Positions 47,209 through 55,382 of a stretch of DNA of 64,000 nt are shown piece after piece. Within the stretch, counting starts at the first letter, position 1, and each line of letters starts with the position of its first letter. This DNA comes from an uncultured Pelagibacteraceae bacterium (GTDB lineage: Bacteria > Pseudomonadota > Alphaproteobacteria > Pelagibacterales > Pelagibacteraceae): NCBI GenBank assembly GCA_902551755.1, contig CACDEB010000002.1, positions 235,129 to 299,128 on the forward strand. Reading direction: 5' to 3'. Made by a program: the position numbers and the translations under genes. Below the pieces are notes generated by a model. That model was not told the DNA's origin, searched no databases, and was given only the letters and a program-made list of their open reading frames with translations.

Positions 47209-47235
47209 GCCATGTTATACTTTAACTCATAAATT

Positions 47236-48009
47236 ATGGAAATTAATATTAATTGTGATTTAGGTGAAAAATCCAAACACCACTCTAATAAATATGATCC
47301 TGAACTATTAGGTATAGTTAATTCAGCAAATATTGCTTGTGGTTATCATGCGGGAGATGAAGATACCATGAGAGAAACTATAAGAATATCAAAAAAAAAT
47401 GGTGTAAGTATTGGAGCGCACCCATCATTTAATGACCCTGAAAATTTTGGAAGAAAAAGGATTAATCTTTCTTCAGCTGAAATTGAGAAACTTATTCAAG
47501 ATCAATACAATATACTTCAAGCCATTGCACAACAAAACGAAGTCAGTGTATCTCATATTAAGCCTCATGGTGCATTAAATAATATGGCATGCGAGGATAT
47601 TGAGTTGGCAACTGTTATTGCAAAAACAATTTACAAAATTAATAAAGATTTAATTTATTTAGTGCCAACAGGTTCAAAAATGGAGGTGTCCGCAAAAAAA
47701 TTGGGAATGAAAGTAGCTTGTGAAATTTTTGCTGACAGAAATTACGAGGATGACGGAAACTTAGTTTCAAGAAAGAAAAATACCGCTTTAATAACAGATC
47801 CAGTTAAAGCGCAAGAACACGTTTTAAAGATGGTAAAAAACCAAGCGTTAAATTGTCTCTCTGGTAAACAAATTCCTTGTGAAATTGACTCAGTTTGTAT
47901 ACATGGTGATAATCTTTCATCTTTGGAAACAGCTTTTAAAGTTAGAGAAAATTTAAAAAATAATAACTTTGATTTAATGCCACTAGATGAATTAAGAAAG
48001 TTTAAATAA
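47236..48009 (+). CDS. pxpA: 5-oxoprolinase subunit PxpA (LamB/YcsF family)
   Basis: PxpA is the metal-binding subunit. The 257-residue protein has the start INCDLGEKS, NSANIACGYHAGDEDTM near residues 29-45, GVSIGAHPSFNDPENFGRK, HIKPHGALNNMA near 106-117 and FADRNYEDDGNLVSRK, which are full family motifs. It begins 27 bases from the oppositely directed pxpB; the promoters of both must lie in this short spacer or inside the genes. Its stop overlaps the start of the TPR gene. Confidence 0.94.
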   Translation: MEININCDLGEKSKHHSNKYDPELLGIVNSANIACGYHAGDEDTMRETIRISKKNGVSIGAHPSFNDPENFGRKRINLSSAEIEKLIQDQYNILQAIAQQNEVSVSHIKPHGALNNMACEDIELATVIAKTIYKINKDLIYLVPTGSKMEVSAKKLGMKVACEIFADRNYEDDGNLVSRKKNTALITDPVKAQEHVLKMVKNQALNCLSGKQIPCEIDSVCIHGDNLSSLETAFKVRENLKNNNFDLMPLDELRKFK

Positions 48010-48506
48010 TGTTTAAAAAATTTTTAACTGTTTTATTATTTGTTTTAATTACTAGTCCAGCTTTTTCAGCTGGTAGCAGCGGTGGGTCTAGTGGTGGTGA
48101 AGAAAAACCAAAAACTCAGTACCAGGTCGCAGAAAAAATGATTAAAAAGGCAAAAAAATTTGAAAAAAAAAATAAGATAGATAAAGCACAAAAACATTAC
48201 AAAAAAGCTATAGGACATCTATTAAAGCATAATAAAAAATTTCCTGCAGACCCAGATACACTAAATTATTTAGGTTTCGCACATAGAAAAGTTGGTGATT
48301 ATGAAAATGCAGAAATTTATTATTCAATGGGACTAGCATTAGATCCTAAGCATGTGGGTATAAACGAATACATGGGAGAATTATTCGTAGTCACTAATAG
48401 ACTGGACAAAGCTAAAGAGAGACTTGCTGTTCTGAAAGATTGTAATTGTAAAGAGTACAAAGAACTCAAACTAGTGATCGAAGGCAAAAAAAAGTCTAAA
48501 TATTAA
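48009..48506 (+). CDS. Exported tetratricopeptide-repeat protein
   Basis: The 165-residue protein has a signal peptide (residues 1-20, ending SPAFSA), a Gly/Ser-rich linker (GSSGGSSGGEEKPK), then two or three TPR-like helices: QVAEKMIKKAKKFEKKNKIDKAQKHYKKAI, then DPDTLNYLGFAHRKVGDYENAEIYYSMGLALDPKHVGINEYMGELF. It is thus periplasmic or outer-membrane attached through an unknown partner. The start codon shares a base with the pxpA stop. It converges on dctM with a 4 base overlap. Function unknown. Confidence 0.75.
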   Translation: MFKKFLTVLLFVLITSPAFSAGSSGGSSGGEEKPKTQYQVAEKMIKKAKKFEKKNKIDKAQKHYKKAIGHLLKHNKKFPADPDTLNYLGFAHRKVGDYENAEIYYSMGLALDPKHVGINEYMGELFVVTNRLDKAKERLAVLKDCNCKEYKELKLVIEGKKKSKY

Positions 48507-49813
48507 TTAATATTCTGTATCATTTTCTCAGGAAGCCACAAAGCTATTTCTGGAAATATAATAATTATAACTGTTGCTAAGACCATTAAAAGAAAAAGGG
48601 GGAAAGCGCTTCTTGCTATATATCCCATATCTTTTTCTGCCATCCCTTGTAGAACAAATAAATTAAACCCAACGGGTGGAGTTATTTGTGCCATTTCAAC
48701 TACAACAACCAAGAATATACCAAACCAAATCATATCAAAGCCGGCTTGTCTAATCATAGGTTCAATTATTGCCATAGTTAAAACAACTGCAGATATTCCA
48801 TCTAAAAACATTCCAAGAATTATGTAAAAAATCATTAAGACAATAATAAGTATGTAAGGTGATAGCTCCATTGTATCTATCCAAATTGCTAAATTTCTGG
48901 GTAAACCAGTAAAACCCATGGCTAATGAAAGAAAAGTTGATCCAGCCAGAATAAATCCGATCATACAAGAGGTTTTGGTTGCTCCTAATAAGGACTTCTT
49001 AAAAGAGTCAATAGTTAAACTTTTTTGAAAAAAAGATAATATCAATGCTCCAACTACCCCCAGTGAAGCTGCTTCTGTCGCAGTAGCTACACCTGAATAA
49101 ATAGATCCAATTACAGATACAATTAACAATATTACTGGAATTAGTTTGCCTGATTTTTTTATTTTTTCAATAAAAGGTATTTCTTCCATCAAAACAGGCA
49201 TTTTATTTTTATTCATCAATGACCAAATAACAACGTAAGTCATAAAAATAATAGCAATCATTATCCCGGGAAAAATTCCAGCAATAAAAAGCTTAGCAAT
49301 AGACTCTTGAACTGTTACACCATAGATTATCAATATAATAGATGGTGGTATCAACAAACCTAAAGTTCCAGATCCCGCTAAACTTCCTAGTAATATTTTT
49401 TCTGGATAGTTTCTTTTACGAAGTTCCGGTATGGACATTTTTCCTACAGTCGCCACTGTTGCTGCAGATGAACCAGAAATGGCTGCAAAAATTGCACAGC
49501 CAACAACATTGACATGAATAAGTCCTCCTGGAAGCTTTTGCATCCATGGAGAAAGCCCTTCAAAAAGGTTTTCGGACAATTTAGTTCTAAATAAAATTTC
49601 ACCCATCCAAACAAATAAGGGAAGTGCGGTAAGTGTCCATGAAGATGACATACCCCAAATTGTTGTTGCCATTGCATCACCAACCGGTCTTGATGTGAAC
49701 AGTTCCATTGCAATGGCTGAGACACCAATCATACTTAGAGCAACCCATACACCACTACTTAGGAACAATAATAAAACAGTAATAAAAAAAATTGCTAATA
49801 TAATTTCAGTCAT
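48503..49813 (-). CDS. dctM: TRAP transporter large permease (DctM)
   Basis: DctM is the large membrane subunit of a sodium-driven TRAP transporter. The 436-residue protein (from ATG 49813, overlapping dctQ by 8 bases; a longer frame to 49870 is less likely) has about twelve hydrophobic segments, KLPGGLIHVNVVGCAIFAAISGSSAATVATVGKM near 95-128, and IPPSIILIIYGVTVQESIAKLFIAGIFPG, the usual DctM signatures. Order dctP-dctQ-dctM is complete here. Confidence 0.93.
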   Translation of the reverse strand: MTEIILAIFFITVLLLFLSSGVWVALSMIGVSAIAMELFTSRPVGDAMATTIWGMSSSWTLTALPLFVWMGEILFRTKLSENLFEGLSPWMQKLPGGLIHVNVVGCAIFAAISGSSAATVATVGKMSIPELRKRNYPEKILLGSLAGSGTLGLLIPPSIILIIYGVTVQESIAKLFIAGIFPGIMIAIIFMTYVVIWSLMNKNKMPVLMEEIPFIEKIKKSGKLIPVILLIVSVIGSIYSGVATATEAASLGVVGALILSFFQKSLTIDSFKKSLLGATKTSCMIGFILAGSTFLSLAMGFTGLPRNLAIWIDTMELSPYILIIVLMIFYIILGMFLDGISAVVLTMAIIEPMIRQAGFDMIWFGIFLVVVVEMAQITPPVGFNLFVLQGMAEKDMGYIARSAFPLFLLMVLATVIIIIFPEIALWLPEKMIQNIN

Positions 49814-50288
49814 TTTTAAAAGCTTTAAAAAGGTGATGTAAAATACATACAAAGAAGATAAAAGATCCAAAGGCTAAACTTGTCTGGGGTATCCAAATTA
49901 AAATTTCATCAGCCCCTTCGCTTCTCTCCTGAAATTTATAAGAAATAAATAACATCTTACTGAAATAGAAAAAAAGGAATCCAGAAAAAATTGAGGAAAT
50001 GGACAAACACCAAAGCTCAAATATTTTTTTTAGTCTGCTACCCATTTTTTCTAAAAATAAAGTAATCCTTATGTGGCCACCCTCTGAAAATGTGTAAGCA
50101 AGTGCAAAAAAGGTTGAGGCAGCCATACAATACCCTGAATACTCTGACAAACCTCTTATGTAGAAATCAAAAATTCGAGAAGATATTCCAATTAAAATAA
50201 AAACTGCAACAAGTATGAGAAATATTGCTGCTAATATACCTGAAAATTTATAAACTCGATGAAGGAAGTTTTCTATTTTGATTAACAT
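49806..50288 (-). CDS. dctQ: TRAP transporter small permease (DctQ)
   Basis: DctQ is the small subunit of the TRAP complex. The 160-residue protein has four hydrophobic segments near residues 16-38, 50-66, 92-115 and 132-153, with YSGYCMAASTFFALAYTFSEGGHIRITLFLE and WCLSISSIFSGFLFFYFSKMLF. It follows dctP after a hairpin and overlaps dctM. Confidence 0.9.
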   Translation of the reverse strand: MLIKIENFLHRVYKFSGILAAIFLILVAVFILIGISSRIFDFYIRGLSEYSGYCMAASTFFALAYTFSEGGHIRITLFLEKMGSRLKKIFELWCLSISSIFSGFLFFYFSKMLFISYKFQERSEGADEILIWIPQTSLAFGSFIFFVCILHHLFKAFKND

Positions 50289-50295
50289 AATTTAA

Positions 50296-50322
50296 AAAGG
50301 CCATCTTATATAGATGGCCTTT
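50296..50322 (-). terminator. Hairpin between dctP and dctQ (terminator or attenuator)
   Basis: Arms 50296-50306 and 50312-50322 form a perfect 11 bp stem (AAAGGCCATCT with AGATGGCCTTT) and a 5 base loop; on the minus strand TTTTTAAATT follows. It lies right after the dctP stop, within the TRAP unit, and would allow higher dctP than dctQM expression, as for many binding-protein genes. The remaining spacer to dctQ is short. Confidence 0.78.
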
Positions 50323-50334
50323 TATTTTAAATTG

Positions 50335-51303
50335 TTAATATTTTGATAAAACAGTTTGTCCTCTTGAACCAGCTTTGCTAGCCCATTCTTTAGACATTGT
50401 TTGACCGACTTTTTCAAAATGAGATTTCAAAGCAGCATTAACTTTACCAACAGTCATGCCAGCATCAGCTAAAGCTTTTTTGTCATTTTTATTTCCCATT
50501 TTAGAAAGCTGCCAACCTTTTCTTTCAGCAACTGCTGCTTCTTTCATAATTAAGTCTTGAGTCGCTTTATCTAACTTATTCCACGCCTCTTTGTTTGCTA
50601 TAATCATGTTTTTTGGAAACCATGCTGCAATGTCATAAAAATATTTTACACCATTTTCCCAAATCTTTTTATTCTTACCAGTTGTTGGAGAGGTAATCAT
50701 ACTTTCGACAGCTCCTGTTGAAAATGCTTGAGATATCTCAGCCGCTTCAATTTTAGTTGGAGCCATTCCAGTTAACTCTGCAATTCTTACAGTTGCACTG
50801 TTATAAGCTCTAAATTTTAAACCTTTAAGATCTGCTACACTATTAATTTCTTTTTTAGAGTACAAACCTTGAGCTGGCCATGGAACTGCATATAAAAACA
50901 CAAGTCCTTTTTTGTCTAAACTTTTTGCAATTTCAGCTTTTGAAGCCTTATAAAGTTTCATAGCATCACCATACGAAGTCGCTAAAAATGGAAGTGAGTC
51001 GATTTCTAGTAATGGATCTTCTTTACCTAAAGCTGACATAAATCTTTCTCCAATTGGAGCCTGACCAGTTCTAACAGCTCTAAAAATTTCTCCCCCTTTA
51101 AATAGAGAGCCACCCGGATGAGTAACTATAGTGAGTTTGCCTTTACTTTTTTTTGTTACGTTATTTGCAAATTCAGTAGCGTTTGCTGAATGGAAGTTTC
51201 CAGCACCATAAGCCAGAGCCATATCCCATTTTTCAGTAGCATTTGAATGTGTAAATACAAGTAGGGCAACAAAAATTGATAAAATATATTTAAATATTTT
51301 CAT
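50335..51303 (-). CDS. dctP: TRAP transporter substrate-binding protein (DctP)
   Basis: This periplasmic protein captures the transported acid. The 322-residue protein has a signal peptide (about residues 1-22, ending HSNA), FANNVTKKSKGKLTIVTHPGGSLFKGGEIFRAVRTGQ, and LKGLKFRAYNSATVRIAELTGMAPTKIEAAEISQAFSTG with the conserved Arg of FRAYN that binds the substrate carboxylate. A very strong AAGGAGGAG precedes the ATG. Carboxylate or amino-acid-like ligand is likely but not identified; pxp genes next door make 5-oxoproline worth testing. Confidence 0.92.
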   Translation of the reverse strand: MKIFKYILSIFVALLVFTHSNATEKWDMALAYGAGNFHSANATEFANNVTKKSKGKLTIVTHPGGSLFKGGEIFRAVRTGQAPIGERFMSALGKEDPLLEIDSLPFLATSYGDAMKLYKASKAEIAKSLDKKGLVFLYAVPWPAQGLYSKKEINSVADLKGLKFRAYNSATVRIAELTGMAPTKIEAAEISQAFSTGAVESMITSPTTGKNKKIWENGVKYFYDIAAWFPKNMIIANKEAWNKLDKATQDLIMKEAAVAERKGWQLSKMGNKNDKKALADAGMTVGKVNAALKSHFEKVGQTMSKEWASKAGSRGQTVLSKY

Positions 51304-51381
51304 TTCTCCTCCTTAATTTATTAAACGCCTATTTGATTATGTCTAAATCTTTAAATCAATAAAAATTTTCACTACTTTTAA

Positions 51382-51409
51382 TTGAATTATACAAAAAATT
51401 TTATATTAT
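51382..51409 (+). promoter_or_regulatory. Candidate promoter of the TerC-like gene
   Basis: TTGAAT at 51382-51387 and TATTAT at 51404-51409 are separated by 16 bases, a near-consensus sigma-70 pair. The expected start of transcription lies about 7-9 bases after the -10, only a few bases before the TTG start codon at 51419, which would make the mRNA nearly leaderless. Confidence 0.4.
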
Positions 51410-51418
51410 CTAGTAATC

Positions 51419-52030
51419 TTGATTGAACAATCTATCATACTCTTACAAATTATCTTCATAGATATTATTCTTGCAGCGGATAACGCAATTATAATTGGAC
51501 TAATAGCAGCTAACTTTATTCCTAAACACAGAAAACAAATTATATTGTGGGGTGTTGCAGGCGCCTTAGTTTTTAAAGTTATTTTTGCTGTATTTGCAAC
51601 ATACTTATTTAAATTTTATTTTATTAAAATTTTAGGTGGTTTACTTTTAGTTTGGATCGTTAATGATTTAAGAAAAGATTTGTTTGAGATCAAAAAAATT
51701 AAATCTCCAACTAAGGTATCAAAACAGCCCTCATACATACAAAGTGTCTATAAAGTTCTTTTTGCGGATATAACAATCAGCTTCGATAACGTTATTGGGG
51801 TAGTTGGTGCTGCAAAAGGAAACTTTGGATTTATGGTTTTTGGTTTGGTTTTATCAGTTGTTTTGACAGGTGCTCTTGCGACTTACCTTGCAAACTACAT
51901 TCAAAAACATTTATGGATCGCTTATATAGGTTTAGGGTTCATTTTAATAGTTGCTATTCAATTGATAATTGGTGGTCTTGTTGATTTAGAAATACTAAAG
52001 GTAGCCGAAGATTTTAAAAAGTATTTCTAG
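51419..52030 (+). CDS. TerC family integral membrane protein (YjbE type)
   Basis: The 203-residue protein has about six hydrophobic segments and a duplicated acidic motif: LQIIFIDIILAADNAIIIG near residues 9-27 and VLFADITISFDNVIGVVGA near 115-135. Members such as Bacillus YjbE/MeeF move metal ions (Mn2+ export). The start TTG at 51419 is the only choice that keeps the first helix. The gene converges on the next MFS gene with a 17 base overlap. Confidence 0.87.
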   Translation: MIEQSIILLQIIFIDIILAADNAIIIGLIAANFIPKHRKQIILWGVAGALVFKVIFAVFATYLFKFYFIKILGGLLLVWIVNDLRKDLFEIKKIKSPTKVSKQPSYIQSVYKVLFADITISFDNVIGVVGAAKGNFGFMVFGLVLSVVLTGALATYLANYIQKHLWIAYIGLGFILIVAIQLIIGGLVDLEILKVAEDFKKYF

Positions 52031-53192
52031 TTTTTTTATCAATAAATTCAGCTCGTAATATTGTAATCAATATAATTGCTATTAGGGGAATACAAATGAT
52101 ATTCATTAACTTCCAATTAGTTAAAACTAATAAGATACCAGCTGATAAACTTCCTATTGCGTGTACTGAATAAACTACAAAATCGTTTAAACCTTGAGCT
52201 TTAAACTTTTCGTGTTCTTTGTAAGTTGTTACCAGAAGACTTGTCCCTGATATGAATAAAAAATTCCAGCCAAACCCAAGAAAAATCAGAGCAATTAAAT
52301 AATTAAAAAAAGTTTGGTCAAGTAAACTTAAGACTATTGTTACACCATAAAGTAACAGGCCAACATACATAATTTTGCTATGTCCGAATTTCTTTATCAA
52401 ATTTCCAGTTATTAGGGATGGTAAAAACATTGATGCAACATGCATCTGAATAACAAAACTTGTCTTATCTAATGACATATTTTCCATTACATGCATGCTT
52501 ATTGGAGTAGCAGTCATCAAAAAGGTCATTATTGCATATCCAAATGCACTTGCCACCATTGCTTGTAAAAATCTAGGTTGAGAAATAATTTCAAAATAGC
52601 CTCTACCAATAAAACTTATATCTTTTTTTTCGATTGTATTGTTTTTATAAAATAAAAAGAGAATAGCTGGCAGAAACATATACACCGCAAGGGATACATA
52701 TGAACCAACATATAATTGTTCTGATAAAAAGTTTTTTGTTAAATTTGCTGTGCCTGGACCAATAAATGCAGAAACTATACCTCCTAAAAGAATTATTGAA
52801 ATTGCTTTTGGTATTTTTTCTTTATCAACACTTTCAGCTGCAGCAAATCGATATTGATGGGTAAAAGCCATTCCAACCCCAATAAAAAAATTTGCAAAAC
52901 AAAATAAAATAAAATTCTGTGACATAACTGAATATGCGGCCAATAACGAGACCAAAGAATTAGAAATAGCTGCAATAATAAAACCTGTCCTTCTTCCTAA
53001 TAAACTCATTGTTTTGGTGGCAACAATTGCTCCCAGTGCGATACCAACAACAGATATTGACATTGGTAAAGTTGATAAAGATTTCAAAGGGCTTATTTGT
53101 GATCCAATAATACCGCTTAGAAAAACTGTTACTGGTGCAGCTGTAAAACTAAAAATTTGACTAAAAAAAAGTACGAATAAGTTTCTGTTCAT
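52014..53192 (-). CDS. MFS transporter
   Basis: The 392-residue protein has 12 hydrophobic segments, with GIALGAIVATKTMSLLGRRTGFI (motif A variant, residues 51-73) and FANFFIGVGMAFTHQYRFAAAESV near 95-118. It has no recognised specificity residues. It lies convergent with the TerC-like gene (17 base overlap) and is 59 bases from the next upstream gene. Confidence 0.85.
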   Translation of the reverse strand: MNRNLFVLFFSQIFSFTAAPVTVFLSGIIGSQISPLKSLSTLPMSISVVGIALGAIVATKTMSLLGRRTGFIIAAISNSLVSLLAAYSVMSQNFILFCFANFFIGVGMAFTHQYRFAAAESVDKEKIPKAISIILLGGIVSAFIGPGTANLTKNFLSEQLYVGSYVSLAVYMFLPAILFLFYKNNTIEKKDISFIGRGYFEIISQPRFLQAMVASAFGYAIMTFLMTATPISMHVMENMSLDKTSFVIQMHVASMFLPSLITGNLIKKFGHSKIMYVGLLLYGVTIVLSLLDQTFFNYLIALIFLGFGWNFLFISGTSLLVTTYKEHEKFKAQGLNDFVVYSVHAIGSLSAGILLVLTNWKLMNIICIPLIAIILITILRAEFIDKKTRNTF

Positions 53193-53251
53193 TAGTTAGA
53201 TCCTTATTATAAGAATTAACTTATCAAACGTATTTCATTTGGAAAAGAACT

Positions 53252-53866
53252 TCAAACTTTTTCGTATTCGAAGTTTTGAGTAGTCTCGTTAATTTGTATT
53301 TGAACAGCTCCATTACTTAAATGAAACTTTCGGGCCATTTCTGTGAGTGGTGATAAAGTAATAAGCCGATTTAAATGATGTGTTTTTTTAATTAATTTGA
53401 ATACCTCTTTTACAATCAATTTACCTCCGCCCCTTTTTTTTGACCACACTGTGTATGCAATCGCTATTTTTCCTACTTGATATTCTCTTCGTATACTTTG
53501 AAGAAAAGCATCCTTACTCATCATATCCAATTCTTCAACACTTTTGGGAATTTCATTAGTAAAAGCAAAACACATTACAGCATGAATTTCACCTTTATAC
53601 TTTACTCCATAAATTTTTCTACCATAACTAGTTCTAAATTTATTATCCAGCTCAGGTCTTACAGGATCCTCGCTAGTATTACATTTTTTAAGCTCGACTA
53701 TTTCCGCTCCTTTAATCCAATCAAAAAAGTTATCTATATTTTTGACAATTAAACGTTTATTTTTTCTTATTCTAGCTTTTAGCCTTGGTTTAAACTTTTT
53801 TGGATTATCACTTTTTGAGTACTTAGAAACCAGTTTTTCTTTAACGTTTTTTAAAATTTCTCTCAT
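53252..53866 (-). CDS. Putative N-acyltransferase (GNAT-like)
   Basis: The 204-residue protein has a basic helix at the start, then a fold resembling GNAT enzymes: KIYGVKYKGEIHAVMCFAF, KIAIAYTVWSKKRGGGKLIVKEVFKLIKKTHHLNRLITLSPLTEMARKFHLSNGAVQIQIN. The SKKRGGGKL stretch followed by a helix could be the acetyl-CoA pyrophosphate loop, and the ...FHLSNGA... element matches the C-terminal beta-alpha of GNATs. Call is by pattern only. The ProC-like gene is next to it, 5 bases away. No substrate is known. Confidence 0.55.
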   Translation of the reverse strand: MREILKNVKEKLVSKYSKSDNPKKFKPRLKARIRKNKRLIVKNIDNFFDWIKGAEIVELKKCNTSEDPVRPELDNKFRTSYGRKIYGVKYKGEIHAVMCFAFTNEIPKSVEELDMMSKDAFLQSIRREYQVGKIAIAYTVWSKKRGGGKLIVKEVFKLIKKTHHLNRLITLSPLTEMARKFHLSNGAVQIQINETTQNFEYEKV

Positions 53867-53871
53867 TTAAT

Positions 53872-54639
53872 TTATTTTTTTAATCTTTTAAGGATTTCGT
53901 TTAAGGTTTTATCAGTGGAAGTATAAAATTTCAATTTTCTTAATGATCGCACAGCTTGTTCATTAAGTCCTCCGGGAGTTTGTGAGTTTTTCACTAAAAT
54001 TGATAAATCTTTATATGAATGACTATATGCACTCTCAGATAGAGCTGTGAATAATGAAGTAATATAACTTTGTGCGTTATTTTTTTTAACACCTTTTGAG
54101 ATAAGCCACTTAGATAAAGTGTTTAAAAGTTCGTAGAATGGGGCCATCATTCCTGAAGTTGACCAGAAATTTAGAGATTTTTTTTCATTGTTTATTTCAA
54201 CAACTGTACCTAAATGAGAAAAAAATTTTTTTACTTTTTTATTTGCTGGAAATATTGGAACTGGACCTTTTCTAAGAGATATCGGCGGCAAAGGAATTGC
54301 ACGGACAATATTTTTATTTTTGTTAGTTAATTTTTTTAATCTTGTAAGTTGTATTGTTGAAATAAAGCTAATGATAACTTGTTTTTTTTTAAAATTTAGT
54401 TTTCCAATGATTTGATTGCCAACCTTTGGTGTAACAGCTAAAAAAACCCAGTCTGATTTATCGATTATTAGCTGGTTGTCTTTTTCAATCTGAACTTTTT
54501 TATTTTTTTTTCTTAAAAAAGAGGAAATTTTTTTATTTCGTTTTGATAAATAAATTTTTTTAAACTTTAATTTTGACCCTAAGATGCCAATAACTACAGC
54601 TTTTGTAATTTCACCAGTTCCAATAAATCCTAATTTCAT
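53872..54639 (-). CDS. Pyrroline-5-carboxylate reductase-like protein
   Basis: The 255-residue protein has a Rossmann NADP site KLGFIGTGEITKAVVIG (residues 2-18), SDWVFLAVTPKVGNQII, and the C-terminal SQTPGGLNEQAVRSL that is the ProC signature (TPGGTxxxA). True ProC is about 270 residues; this is slightly short and divergent with VRAIPLPPISLRKGP replacing the usual RAMPNTPA. It may reduce P5C to proline or a related imine. Neighbours are the GNAT-like gene and a divergent candidate RNA. Confidence 0.78.
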   Translation of the reverse strand: MKLGFIGTGEITKAVVIGILGSKLKFKKIYLSKRNKKISSFLRKKNKKVQIEKDNQLIIDKSDWVFLAVTPKVGNQIIGKLNFKKKQVIISFISTIQLTRLKKLTNKNKNIVRAIPLPPISLRKGPVPIFPANKKVKKFFSHLGTVVEINNEKKSLNFWSTSGMMAPFYELLNTLSKWLISKGVKKNNAQSYITSLFTALSESAYSHSYKDLSILVKNSQTPGGLNEQAVRSLRKLKFYTSTDKTLNEILKRLKK

Positions 54640-54672
54640 AATATTAAGATCATTATTATCACAAAAACTAAA

Positions 54673-54786
54673 ATATTGATGTGGTGCTAAAAATTACACT
54701 TAGAGGCTCTTTTGAAGGATAGTCCTAAAAAACCGGGAGCTAAAGATGGCTAGATAGGACTATCTGGTTTCAATATACCACACTCC
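54673..54786 (+). ncRNA. Candidate structured RNA with pseudoknots
   Basis: In the 191 base gap there is a GC-richer block than its surroundings. It holds a perfect 10 bp stem (54718-54727 with 54755-54764; one more G-U pair), a 5 bp pairing of the loop (AAACC 54730-54734) with GGTTT (54766-54770) just after the stem, as in an H-type pseudoknot, and two outer pairings that cross: ATATTG 54673-54678 with CAATAT 54771-54776, and TGTGGT 54680-54685 with ACCACA 54777-54782. I do not recognise the RNA family (not SRP, 6S, tmRNA or tRNA by motif). Plus-strand orientation is assumed; it could be a riboswitch for the 97-residue gene or an independent sRNA. Confidence 0.5.
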
Positions 54787-54830
54787 ATAAAAATTGCATT
54801 AAGCAAATTTTTAATATTTATTTAAAAATT

Positions 54831-55124
54831 ATGAAAAAAGGTCACAGACCCATCACAAAAGTCAAAAATCCAGAGCCAAATTCTATGAGTCCAGATTGGG
54901 TTGTGTGGGCTGCCTGGGCGGACCGCATCACTTTTGAGGAGATAAAAAAAAGATCTGGATATTCTGAAAGTGACGTAATCAAATTAATGAGGAAAAAATT
55001 GAAACCCTCTTCTTTTAGACTTTGGAGAAAAAGAGCAAAAAACCAAAGCATCAAACATAGAAAAAAATTTGAATTATCAAGAAAAGAAATAAGAAGAAAA
55101 ATAAAAAAAAATGACTATATATAA
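54831..55124 (+). CDS. Small basic TIGR03643/DUF2805-like protein
   Basis: The 97-residue protein has MSPDWVVWAAWADRITFEEIKKRSGYSESDVIKLMRKKLKPSSFRLWRKRA, a helix-turn-helix-like segment with the two Trp-rich stretches, then a very basic tail. This fits the short uncharacterised TIGR03643 family, which I cite from memory of its pattern. It may bind nucleic acid (inference). A grx gene follows after 3 bases, and the candidate RNA lies 45 bases upstream. Confidence 0.7.
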   Translation: MKKGHRPITKVKNPEPNSMSPDWVVWAAWADRITFEEIKKRSGYSESDVIKLMRKKLKPSSFRLWRKRAKNQSIKHRKKFELSRKEIRRKIKKNDYI

Positions 55125-55127
55125 GAA

Positions 55128-55382
55128 ATGAAAAATATTCTCATTTATACAGGTCCTTCTTGTAACTTTTGTGATGCAGCGAAACGGTTGCTTGAAAGAA
55201 ATAAATTAAAGTTTAGTGAAATAGATGTTTCATCTGGTGAAGGTATAAGAGAAGAGATGATTAAAAAAACTAATGGTCGAAGAACTATTCCCCAAATTTT
55301 TTTTGGTGATCATCACGTAGGAGGTTACACTGAATTAAGAGCTTTAGAAAAAGAAAACAAACTAAAAGACTTTCTAAAATAA
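55128..55382 (+). CDS. grxC: Glutaredoxin (GrxC-type)
   Basis: The 84-residue glutaredoxin reduces disulphides with glutathione. It has the active site GPSCNFCDAAKRLL (CxxC Cys13-Cys16), the TIPQIFF cis-Pro segment near residues 53-59, and HHVGGYTELRALEKE near the end. Length and fold match monothiol-reactive GrxC. It is 3 bases after the small basic gene. The gshA/gshB genes in this window supply its cofactor. Confidence 0.93.
   Translation: MKNILIYTGPSCNFCDAAKRLLERNKLKFSEIDVSSGEGIREEMIKKTNGRRTIPQIFFGDHHVGGYTELRALEKENKLKDFLK

Noticed and set aside
54673..54786. SRP RNA, 6S RNA or tmRNA
   Set aside because: No SRP GGAAG/AGCAGCC tetraloop motif, no 6S-like long closed rod with central bubble, and no tag-peptide frame or tRNA-like ends.
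54735..54787. Possible tRNA-like element (GGTTTCAATATACC, GGGAGC with CTCC)
   Set aside because: The span between acceptor-like arms is about 53 bases, too short for a tRNA, and D- and anticodon-arms are missing.
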